The notes: generated by a model from the sequence alone, not told the origin. 15,347 nucleotides of DNA from an uncultured Collinsella sp. (GCA_902464645.1 CABQKL010000045.1:1-15347), one strand, 5' to 3'. Shown: positions 7,613 to 13,500, counted from the stretch's first letter. Numbers and translations: made by a program.

Positions 7613-7894
7613 TTACTTAATCTCCTGAATCGCGTAACGCGAAACATCTACGACGGCTCCGGATCGGACTTTGATCTGGACCTTCTCGCCTTCGATGCCT
7701 TTGACGGTTCCGTAGATACCGCCGGCGAAAAGAACCTCCTGACCCGGCTTGAGCTCGGTGTGCAGCTCCTTGAAGTACTTCTGCTTCTTCTTCATGTTGA
7801 TTTGCGACCAGATGGTGTAAATCAAGCCCATGATGACAAGCAGGCCTAAAAGGGCGACCGAGGAGCTCAGGACGTTGGCTCCGAAATCGGCCAT
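7613..7894 (-). CDS. yajC: YajC-family membrane protein inside the PTS operon
   Basis: The 93-residue protein has one N-terminal membrane helix (about 10-30), a basic KKKQK stretch (35-39) and the small YajC domain: LKPGQEVLFAGGIYGTVKGI (48-67), ending in a VSRYAIQEI strand. YajC is known as an accessory of the SecDF-YajC membrane complex. Its start ATG at 7894 overlaps the IIA stop codon by one base (TAATG), so it is translationally coupled to IIA and belongs to this operon, not to a secD/secF cluster. A yajC-like gene within a mannose-family PTS operon is also known from the streptococcal hyaluronate locus. The role here may be insertion or stability of the IIC/IID membrane pair; that is inference. 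Confidence 0.88.
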   Translation of the reverse strand: MADFGANVLSSSVALLGLLVIMGLIYTIWSQINMKKKQKYFKELHTELKPGQEVLFAGGIYGTVKGIEGEKVQIKVRSGAVVDVSRYAIQEIK

Positions 7895-8337
7895 TAGATG
7901 CCGTCCTCGTCGCCGAAGATATCCTCTTCGTCGGAGCCGGCAACGGATGCGACCGTCTGGGCGGTGATGCCCGTCTGGCCAACGGTCACGGCCTGCTCGC
8001 CAAGCTCGGCGAGCGTGGCGTTGCCGCGGAGGAACAGAAGCTCAATAACCATGGGAAGGTTGGTGCCAGTCAGAACCTCGACGTTGTCGACATCCTGGGC
8101 AATCATCATCGCCTGGTTGAACGGGGTGCCACCAAGCAGGTCGGTAAAGACGAGCACGCCATCGCACTCCTCGCGCATGGCGGTAATAGCGGCGCGGAGA
8201 TCCTCACCGTAGGAAGCAGCCTGGTCGCCCTCAAAAGGAACGACGGTAAAAGCGGGCTGGTCGCCAGCAACCATAGCGATAGCGCTTGCGAGGCCGGGTG
8301 CGAACTGTCCATGACCGGTAAGAATAAAGCCAACCAT
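7894..8337 (-). CDS. Mannose-family PTS component IIA
   Basis: The 147-residue protein accepts phosphate from HPr and passes it to IIB. MVGFILTGHGQFAPGL (1-16) holds the phosphorylated His9, and VFTDLLGGTPFN (63-74) with Asp66 is the second family motif. The C-terminus is extended by an acidic tail (about 135-147, ending GDEDGI). It is the first gene of the PTS operon. Its ribosome binding site GGAAGGGAAA lies just before the ATG at 8337 and is part of an inverted repeat that could mask it. It resembles AgaF in role. Confidence 0.94.
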   Translation of the reverse strand: MVGFILTGHGQFAPGLASAIAMVAGDQPAFTVVPFEGDQAASYGEDLRAAITAMREECDGVLVFTDLLGGTPFNQAMMIAQDVDNVEVLTGTNLPMVIELLFLRGNATLAELGEQAVTVGQTGITAQTVASVAGSDEEDIFGDEDGI

Positions 8338-8347
8338 TCAAATTTCC

Positions 8348-8390
8348 CTTCCGAAGGTGTGTACGATCTGAGTCCGATGATTTTCGGAAG
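8348..8390 (-). promoter_or_regulatory. Inverted repeat covering the IIA ribosome binding site
   Basis: On the minus-strand transcript CTTCCGAA (8390 to 8383) can pair with TTCGGAAG (8355 to 8348) around a 27-nt loop. The second arm contains GGAAG of the IIA ribosome binding site. An 8-bp stem could lower translation of the first PTS gene. No match to a known riboswitch was recognised. Confidence 0.4.
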
Positions 8391-8437
8391 CCAGCGGGCG
8401 CTCGCCCTTAAAGCTTCTTAGAAAGCGTACTTTGAAG

Positions 8438-8467
8438 ACCAGTGGTTTCTAAACTGGTAGTAACCAC
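8438..8467. promoter_or_regulatory. GntR-type operator cluster at the PTS promoter
   Basis: CTGGTAGTAACCAC (8454-8467) matches the agaS operator at 13 of 14 positions. Upstream half-sites extend it: ACCAGT (8438-8443) is inverted against ACTGGT (8453-8458), and GTGGTT (8443 onward) against AACCAC. The core lies about 10-23 bp downstream of the predicted transcription start near 8477, where a bound protein would block elongation. Confidence 0.7.
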
Positions 8468-8483
8468 GTGACGTGTTGTTGTC

Positions 8484-8489
8484 ACTATA
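8484..8489 (-). promoter_or_regulatory. Promoter -10 of the PTS operon
   Basis: On the minus strand TGATATAGT gives an extended -10 (TGN followed by TATAGT). The -35 region is poor, as is usual for extended -10 promoters. Transcription would start near 8477 and give a leader of about 140 nt before IIA. Confidence 0.5.
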
Positions 8490-8728
8490 TCACCCCAGAA
8501 GAGGTCGCTTTCGTTGATTCATACGGTAAAACGTTTTTGCACCGCTCACGGTGATAAATCGACCGTTTACCGGTCGTTAGCACTTCTACCTGCGGTTTTG
8601 AAACCGTTTTGAAATGTTTTGGCAAAAGATCGGACCTTTTCCTGTGTCTAAACAACGCAGGGCGGCTAAAAATAGCGTGTAGAAAAATTGCAGGTCATTG
8701 TGAAGATATGTGAATTGGTCTTTTTGAC

Positions 8729-8750
8729 TTAATACCAGTTAGAACCAGTT
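8729..8750 (-). promoter_or_regulatory. Second GntR-type half-site pair, with possible upstream promoter
   Basis: ACCAGTT occurs twice (8734-8740 and 8744-8750) as a direct repeat with a 10-bp period, one helical turn. Read on the minus strand, CTGGTTCTAACTGGTATTAA resembles the sequence at the PTS promoter around 8444-8463. It overlaps TGGTATTAA, a possible extended -10 on the minus strand (TATTAA, 8729-8734). It may be an auxiliary operator. Confidence 0.5.
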
Positions 8751-8760
8751 TTGAGATTAT

Positions 8761-8790
8761 CGGTGAACGGTAGTTTTCGACCGTTCACCG
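8761..8790. repeat. 11-bp perfect inverted repeat
   Basis: CGGTGAACGGT (8761-8771) is the exact reverse complement of ACCGTTCACCG (8780-8790), with an 8-nt loop. There is no T-run on either side, so it is not a standard terminator. Its right half TCGACCGTTCACCGGT is nearly repeated near 8567-8582 (TCGACCGTTTACCGGT), which points to a protein binding element. Confidence 0.6.
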
Positions 8791-8795
8791 GTTAC

Positions 8796-8810
8796 TTGCA
8801 ATCGTTTGCA
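8796..8810. promoter_or_regulatory. LacI/CcpA-type operator palindrome
   Basis: TTGCAATCGTTTGCA has the central CG and TGCAA/TTGCA arms of LacI-family operators, and fits the catabolite-response consensus WTGNAANCGNWNNCW at every fixed position. That consensus is from Firmicutes; whether CcpA exists in this organism is unknown. It lies about 320 bp upstream of the PTS promoter. Confidence 0.5.
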
Positions 8811-8889
8811 GTTGTTTTCCCAGATGAATTAGGGAAGCGCGATGGAGCGCTTGCGCGGGCGCGAGGCCTACTCCAGTGGTTTCGGCAGC

Positions 8890-8926
8890 AAAAAGCCCGC
8901 TAGAACGTTGTCCGTTCTAGCGGGCT
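8890..8926 (-). terminator. Rho-independent terminator of the SurA_N-like gene
   Basis: A perfect 14-bp stem (8894-8907 with 8913-8926) with a 5-nt loop runs into TTTTTGC on the minus strand. It lies about 43 nt after the stop at 8969. Confidence 0.9.
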
Positions 8927-8968
8927 AAATCAGGCAGATCGGCTAGCGCACAGTAGTGCAGGCAAACC

Positions 8969-10054
8969 TTACGCAAACAGGCCGTAGATGCTGATGTTGG
9001 CCTTGGCGTAGAGGCCGTTAGCATACTCGGTCCACTTGGAGCTGGCGCTCGAGGCCTGCGAAGAATACTGCTGGTAGGCGGTGTAATAGGCGGTCATGGC
9101 CTGCTTATAGGTCGCACTATCGGCCGTAAAGGCATCGTCGGCAAAGGCTTTAGCGTAGGTGCCATCGGCGTCCTTCCAGGTGCCCTTCTCGCTATCCCAC
9201 TCGTCAGCGGCAAGGTTGATGATGTAGTCGGCGTAGTCCTTGCTCGCGGTCTCCTCGTTGCCGTCAGCAGGCTCGGTCGGGGCGGTCGGCATGCTTGCGG
9301 AGCTGTCGCCCACCTTCTTTTTGTAGAGCTTCTGCAGCGTCGCGGACTGGCGGACGATCTGCTTGGCCTGGTCCTTGGACACACCATACTGCGTGGCCAT
9401 GGTCTTGTAGTCGGAGGTGCCAATGGAATCCTCGGCGTACTGCTTCATCTCCTTAGAAGAGACGGTAATGCCCTCGTCCTCGGCAGCGTCCAGCAGAATC
9501 TGGTTGCGCACGTAGGACAGGATAACGTCGGCAGACGGAGCGGTGTAGTTGCCGTCGTCGTTCTTGACGGTGTCGAGGCTATACTGGCTCTCGATGGCCT
9601 CACGCGCGGTGATGTCGCTCTTCTTGCCGTTGTAGCTATAGCTTGCCACGGTCGAATCGAGCTGGTCCTCGGTCAGGGTCGCCGAGCCGACGCCCTTGCC
9701 GCCAAAACCACCATTGCCAATAAAGAAGCCAATCACGGCAGCAATCACGACTGCAACCACAAAGGCGGCAATCATCGTCTTCTTGTGCTTGCAAGCGTGG
9801 TCGTCCACGTCGGAGTCGTCGTCCTCATCCTGAGCCTCGGGCATGAGGTTCTCGTCGGCGGCGTCCGCGGCGATCTTTGCCTCCAGGCGAGCGTCCTCCT
9901 CCTCGGCGGTCGTGCCGGCGGCAATATGTTCGGCAGACGTGCCGGCGACCAGGTCGATCTTCTCGTCCTCGTCACCGTCGGGGCCTTCGCCGCGCTCGAT
10001 GATCTGGATGCCGTCGATCTCGTCCTTCTCGTCCTTCTTTTGAATCAGACCCAT
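8969..10054 (-). CDS. Membrane-anchored SurA_N-like protein (possible extracytoplasmic chaperone)
   Basis: The 361-residue protein has three parts. Residues 1-92 are very acidic and predicted cytoplasmic, with a DEDDDSDVDD run (76-85). A single membrane helix spans about 93-113. The outer part (about 125-361) includes a helical segment at 175-248, with VRNQILLDAAEDEGITVSSK and YGVSKDQAKQIVRQSATLQKLYKKK, that resembles the N-terminal region of SurA/PrsA-type foldases. No parvulin or FKBP isomerase domain follows; instead there is a Pro/Thr/Glu linker (254-270) and a Tyr/Ser/Ala-rich helical end. ATG at 10054 follows AAGGAG with good spacing. It is monocistronic, with its own terminator. A role as a membrane chaperone or surface protein is inference. 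Confidence 0.75.
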   Translation of the reverse strand: MGLIQKKDEKDEIDGIQIIERGEGPDGDEDEKIDLVAGTSAEHIAAGTTAEEEDARLEAKIAADAADENLMPEAQDEDDDSDVDDHACKHKKTMIAAFVVAVVIAAVIGFFIGNGGFGGKGVGSATLTEDQLDSTVASYSYNGKKSDITAREAIESQYSLDTVKNDDGNYTAPSADVILSYVRNQILLDAAEDEGITVSSKEMKQYAEDSIGTSDYKTMATQYGVSKDQAKQIVRQSATLQKLYKKKVGDSSASMPTAPTEPADGNEETASKDYADYIINLAADEWDSEKGTWKDADGTYAKAFADDAFTADSATYKQAMTAYYTAYQQYSSQASSASSKWTEYANGLYAKANISIYGLFA

Positions 10055-10090
10055 ATCAGTTACTCCTTGTTAGGAAACATAGTCCGCAAT

Positions 10091-10123
10091 AGAATACGCC
10101 CGACAGAGCGCCGGGCGTATTGA
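10091..10123 (-). terminator. Hairpin after the isocitrate dehydrogenase gene (weak terminator)
   Basis: A perfect 10-bp stem AATACGCCCG (10093-10102) with CGGGCGTATT (10112-10121) lies about 60 nt after the icd stop and 40 nt before the start of the next gene. The minus strand continues TTCTATTG, only a poor T-run. It may end the icd operon inefficiently. Confidence 0.5.
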
Positions 10124-10180
10124 TTCTCAGGTTATACGCAAACACTTAAGTACTATTTAGGCGTTTGCAGTCTGCATGCC

Positions 10181-11266
10181 TTAGGCCAGGTGCGCGATAA
10201 CGGCATCGGCAAAGGCCTGCGTGCCCACAGCGCCCTCAACGGAGCCGGTCTGGGCACGACGAACGTCGCCGGTAACCTGCTCACCCTCGTCGAGCGTGGC
10301 AGAAACGGCGGCACGAATGCGATTGGCCGCGTCGTTCTCGCCCAGGTGATCGAGCATCATAGCCGCAGACAGAATCTCGGCCGTGGGGTTAGCGATATCC
10401 TGGCCAGCGATATCGGGCGCGGAGCCGTGCGTCGCCTCGAAGATGGCGCAGTCGGCACCGATGTTGGAGCCGGGGGCCATACCCAGTCCACCTACCAGAC
10501 CGGCGCACAGGTCGCTCACAATGTCACCGTACAGGTTGGGCAGCACCAGGACATCGAAGTCGTTGGGGTTCTGGACCAGGCCCATGCAGGTGGCGTCGAC
10601 AATCTTGTCGTTGAACTCGATATCGGGATAGTTGGCGGCCACCTCGCGCGCCACGCGCAGGAACAGGCCGTCAGTCGCCTTCATGATGTTGGCCTTGTGC
10701 ACGGCCGTCACCTTTTTGCGGCCGCAGCGACGGGCATACTCAAAGGCATACTCCACAATGCGGCGGCTCTTGGCGATAGAGATCGGCTTGATCGAGATCG
10801 CGGAATCGGCGGCGAAGGTCTTTTGACCCGAGCGCTCGACGAGCTGCGAGAGCTCCTCGACCTCGGCAGTGCCCTCATCGAACTCGATGCCGGCGTAGAG
10901 GTCCTCGGTGTTCTCGCGCACGATGACCAGGTCAACGTCGCGGAAGCGCGAGCCGTCACCCGGCTGCGACAGGCAGGGGCGCACGCAGGCATACAGGTCG
11001 AAGTGCTTGCGCAGGGCCACGTTGACGCTGCGGAAACCCGTGCCGACCGGCGTGGTGATGGGGCCCTTGATGGCAACCTTGGTCTCGGCGACCGCATCGA
11101 GCACGTGCTGGGGCAGCGGCGTGCCAAACTCGTCCATGACGCCGGCACCGGCCTCCTGGACGTTCCAATTGATCTGGACACCGGCAGCCTCGACCACGCG
11201 GCGCATGGCCTGCGTAATCTCGGGACCGATACCGTCACCGGGAATCAGGACTACATCGTGCGCCAT
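10181..11266 (-). CDS. icd: NAD-dependent isocitrate dehydrogenase (isocitrate/isopropylmalate dehydrogenase family)
   Basis: The 361-residue protein is a full-length beta-decarboxylating dehydrogenase. Most likely it turns isocitrate into 2-oxoglutarate. GDGIGPE (10-16) opens the fold. TPVGTGFRSVNVALRK (72-87) with Ser80 is the isocitrate-binding form. Also visible are RENTEDLYAG (117-126), the catalytic Tyr124 and Lys191, metal-binding Asp224, Asp248 and Asp252, and the cofactor loop THGSAPDIAG (279-288). Asp285 in that loop is the NAD-type residue; NADP enzymes carry Lys-Tyr there. Isopropylmalate or homoisocitrate as substrate cannot be fully excluded. It is last in a four-gene operon: GAGGAG of its ribosome binding site overlaps the end of the HEAT gene, 6 nt away, suggesting coupled translation. 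Confidence 0.87.
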   Translation of the reverse strand: MAHDVVLIPGDGIGPEITQAMRRVVEAAGVQINWNVQEAGAGVMDEFGTPLPQHVLDAVAETKVAIKGPITTPVGTGFRSVNVALRKHFDLYACVRPCLSQPGDGSRFRDVDLVIVRENTEDLYAGIEFDEGTAEVEELSQLVERSGQKTFAADSAISIKPISIAKSRRIVEYAFEYARRCGRKKVTAVHKANIMKATDGLFLRVAREVAANYPDIEFNDKIVDATCMGLVQNPNDFDVLVLPNLYGDIVSDLCAGLVGGLGMAPGSNIGADCAIFEATHGSAPDIAGQDIANPTAEILSAAMMLDHLGENDAANRIRAAVSATLDEGEQVTGDVRRAQTGSVEGAVGTQAFADAVIAHLA

Positions 11267-11272
11267 AATCTG

Positions 11273-11971
11273 TTACTCCTCGTCTTCGGCGTCGTCAGAT
11301 TTTTTAACGCTAGCACGCTTCTTCTTTTTGGAGAGATCCAGGCCAAAACGTTTAACAAGCATTTCGCAAATCTCGCTCGAACGGGCCTTGAGATAGCTGC
11401 CCTTACCGTTCTCGGCATCGAACTTAAGGCGCAGCGCAAGCTTCTCGGCAACCTCGGCGTCGATCTCGCCCTGGCAAAACTCGTACAGGCAACCGAGCAT
11501 GTCGCGATACTCGAGGTCGCCGTGGTAGCACTGGATGGCCTCGTCCAGGATGGGCCAAGCCTCGCGCGAACGCTCGACGCTCGTGGCACCCCACACGCAC
11601 AGCAGGCGGAAGGCGGCATAGCGCAGCGTGGAGGAGATCTCGTCGAACAGTGCAGTCTCGGCGCCCTCAAAGGCATCGCCCAGCTGCTCGGGGCAGGTGG
11701 TGGCGAGCGCCGTCAGGGCATCGAGGGCCTCCCAGCGGGTCTGCGCCTCGGGGCGGTCGAGCGCCTCGATCAGCGCGGGCACGCAGGGCACGACGCGCTG
11801 CGGATCGCGCTCGGCAAGCAGGTGCAGCACGCGGGCGGCAAACTGGCGGATGCGGCGCGTGGGGCAGCCGAGCTCCTTGACCAGACGGTCGACGGCGTTC
11901 TCGTTCTCCTCTGCCAGCTGAAGCTGTGCCAGCTCCTCGTCGGTGAGCTGTTCGTCTTTGTTTTCTGCCAT
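11273..11971 (-). CDS. HEAT-repeat-like helical protein of unknown function
   Basis: The 232-residue protein is soluble and almost all helical. Residues 26-130 show repeated helix pairs of the HEAT/armadillo kind, such as RRIRQFAARVLHLLAERDPQ, a PALIEAL turn and RWEALDALTALA, usually a protein-binding scaffold. Residues 140-210 continue as helices, and the end is a charged KKKKRASVKKSDDAEDEE-like tail (215-232). The N-terminus is acidic. The ATG at 11971 follows GAGGT with 6-nt spacing. It lies between the small membrane protein (15-nt gap) and isocitrate dehydrogenase (6-nt gap). No catalytic motif was recognised and I do not assign a function. Confidence 0.75.
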   Translation of the reverse strand: MAENKDEQLTDEELAQLQLAEENENAVDRLVKELGCPTRRIRQFAARVLHLLAERDPQRVVPCVPALIEALDRPEAQTRWEALDALTALATTCPEQLGDAFEGAETALFDEISSTLRYAAFRLLCVWGATSVERSREAWPILDEAIQCYHGDLEYRDMLGCLYEFCQGEIDAEVAEKLALRLKFDAENGKGSYLKARSSEICEMLVKRFGLDLSKKKKRASVKKSDDAEDEE

Positions 11972-11986
11972 AGTTACCTCTTCTTA

Positions 11987-12415
11987 CTATTTCTTAGCGT
12001 GCTTGCCAGCACCCTTGCTGTCATCGGTGACCGAGATGAGCTGTCGGTCGGCCGCGCCATTGCGACGCGCACGGCGGCGTTCCTCAGCGTCGCCCGCGTC
12101 GGCGGCGGCGCGATGAGCCTTGTTGACGTTAAAGACCTCGTCGTGCTTGCGCCACGGACCGACGGACTCGCCAAAGCTCATCTTAAGGCCGGCGATAAAG
12201 CCGCCGAGCCAGCCGATCGGCGCAAACTGCACCAGCGGGAACAGTGAGAACACCCAGGTCAGCAGGACGACTGCCGCCGCTCCCGCAAAGTTGGCAATCC
12301 AGTAGTCGCGCTTGGTGATGACGCGCTTTTCGCACGCCCACTGGCCGCACAAAAAGCCAATGTAGATCGCAAAGAGAAAGAGCACCAGCGCAAGCACCAC
12401 GAACGTCCAGCTCAT
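11987..12415 (-). CDS. Small membrane protein of unknown function
   Basis: The 142-residue protein has hydrophobic segments at about 3-23, 38-59 and 65-78, then a charged, Arg/Lys/Glu-rich cytoplasmic-looking tail (86-142). The open frame extends 12 residues further to 12451, but the ATG at 12415 is the better start because GGGGAG lies 8 nt upstream and the first membrane helix begins directly after it. That ribosome binding site overlaps the last codons of the dehydrogenase gene, whose TAG stop is 5 nt before this ATG. I recognise no family. Tight packing in the operon suggests co-translation with the dehydrogenase. Confidence 0.75.
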   Translation of the reverse strand: MSWTFVVLALVLFLFAIYIGFLCGQWACEKRVITKRDYWIANFAGAAAVVLLTWVFSLFPLVQFAPIGWLGGFIAGLKMSFGESVGPWRKHDEVFNVNKAHRAAADAGDAEERRRARRNGAADRQLISVTDDSKGAGKHAKK

Positions 12416-12420
12416 GGGCG

Positions 12421-13500
12421 CTACTCCCCGTGATGGTGGCCGCAGCAGCACTCGTGGCCGTCATCATGGCCGTGGCCGCCGCAGCACTCGTGGCCCTCGT
12501 CGTGGTGGTGGCCACAACCGCACTCGTGATCGTCGCCATGCTCGCCGCAACCGCAGCCTTCCTCGTGAGCGCCATGCTCCTCGGGACGATACTGCGACCA
12601 GTCCAGACCGGCGGCGATGGCGTCGGCCTCCTCCTTGTAGAGCACCGTGATGGCCTGGGTGCCCAGCTTGGCGCCACCGATGGCATCGAGTATGTCGTAG
12701 AGCGTAAAGGCCACGTCGGCACCGGGCAGCGCAAGCTCGCGGTCGTCGGCATAGGCGAGCGCCAAGCGCAGGTCCTTGATAAAGTGCTCGACCATAAAGC
12801 CGGGCTTGTAGTCGCCGTCGAGCGCCTTGGGAGCCAGGCTCTCCATGGCGCCGGACTTGCCGGTGCCGCCCAGGATCATCTGACGGGTCTTTTCCAGATC
12901 GAGGCCGCTCAACTCGGCAAATGCCATGGCGTCTGCCATGCCGACCATGCAGGCGCCCAGCGACACCTGGTTGGCGAGCTTGGCAGCCTGGCCCTTGCCG
13001 GCGCCGTCGAAGCAGCAGATGTTGGCCGCAAAGGTGGCAAGGATGTCGCGGACCGGCGCGATGTCGCTCTCGGTAGCGCCCACGATAGCCGTGAGCGTAC
13101 CGGCGATAGCGCCCGACTCGCCGCCGGTGACGGGGCAGTCAAACGCCATGCGACCGGAAACCTGGGCGGCCTCGGCAATGTCGCGCGCCAGCTCGGGCGA
13201 GCTCGTGGTGAGGTCGATCAGGACCGCGCCGGGCTTAGTGCACGCGAGCAGGCCGTCGCCCGCCAGGTAGAGCTCCTCGACCTCGGAGGGATAGCCCACC
13301 ATGGTAAAGACGACATCGGCGTTAGCCACGGCATCGGCCGGCGTATCGGCCCAAGCGGCACCGCGCTCGATAAGCGCGGCAGCCTTGGACTTGGTGCGGT
13401 TGTTGACCGTGACGGGATAGCCGGCGTCCAGAATGTGGCCGGCGATGGGGGCACCCATGATTCCGGTGCCGATGAATGCGACGGAGAGCTTGTTTGCCAT
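12421..13500 (-). CDS. 3-hydroxyisobutyrate dehydrogenase-family reductase with His/Cys-rich C-terminal tail
   Basis: Residues 1-303 form a complete beta-hydroxyacid dehydrogenase, close to tartronate semialdehyde reductase (GarR) and 3-hydroxyisobutyrate dehydrogenase. GTGIMG (11-16) binds the dinucleotide, and NNRTKSK (33-39) with Arg35 favours NADP. DCPVTGG (121-127) binds substrate, and GKGQAAKLANQ (168-178) carries the catalytic Lys174. Family members are usually about 290-300 residues. Here about 54 extra residues (306-359) hold 14 His and 9 Cys in a repeated CGCG-HHH-DEGHE pattern, which looks metal-binding. The tail is in frame with good codon use, so it is not a sequencing artefact on its face. 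ATG at 13500 follows AAGGAAAGG. It is the first gene of the operon that ends with icd. The substrate is unknown. Confidence 0.88.
   Translation of the reverse strand: MANKLSVAFIGTGIMGAPIAGHILDAGYPVTVNNRTKSKAAALIERGAAWADTPADAVANADVVFTMVGYPSEVEELYLAGDGLLACTKPGAVLIDLTTSSPELARDIAEAAQVSGRMAFDCPVTGGESGAIAGTLTAIVGATESDIAPVRDILATFAANICCFDGAGKGQAAKLANQVSLGACMVGMADAMAFAELSGLDLEKTRQMILGGTGKSGAMESLAPKALDGDYKPGFMVEHFIKDLRLALAYADDRELALPGADVAFTLYDILDAIGGAKLGTQAITVLYKEEADAIAAGLDWSQYRPEEHGAHEEGCGCGEHGDDHECGCGHHHDEGHECCGGHGHDDGHECCCGHHHGE
12424..12555 (-). repeat. 36-bp coding tandem repeat for the His/Cys tail
   Basis: The tail is built from about 3.5 imperfect 12-residue units: CGCGEHGDDHE (316-326), CGCGHHHDEGHE (327-338), CCGGHGHDDGHE (339-350) and CCCGHHHGE (351-359). 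The DNA shows the matching roughly 36-bp period, so the tail probably grew by slippage or unequal recombination. Confidence 0.85.

Larger units (their letters stand above)
8338..8889. other. Long non-coding regulatory region upstream of the PTS operon
   Basis: About 550 bp without a credible gene on either strand, visibly richer in A and T than its surroundings. It holds the PTS promoter near 8484, two groups of TGGT/ACCA half-sites (8438-8467 and 8734-8750), a LacI-type palindrome (8796-8810), CGGTTT/AAACCG (8593-8606), AAAACGTTTT (8527-8536) and two related TCGACCGTTyACCGGT elements near 8567 and 8777. No tRNA or other known RNA was recognised. Confidence 0.7.

Noticed and set aside
8338..8968. 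Search for a small gene or tRNA in the long intergenic region
   Set aside because: No open frame with a ribosome binding site and no cloverleaf was found.
10093..10121. Hairpin considered as an attenuator or riboswitch for the SurA_N-like gene
   Set aside because: No alternative pairing or known aptamer is visible; position after icd fits a weak terminator better.
10190..12247. A 685-codon open frame on the plus strand opposite icd, the HEAT-like gene and part of the membrane protein gene
   Set aside because: It spans two gene boundaries on the other strand, its product has no recognisable domain and low-complexity Gly/Ala/Leu/Val composition, and it follows from GC-biased codon use in the true genes.
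12424..12555. Roughly 36-bp repeats that could suggest a CRISPR array
   Set aside because: Units are adjacent without spacers, imperfect, and encode the in-frame His/Cys tail.
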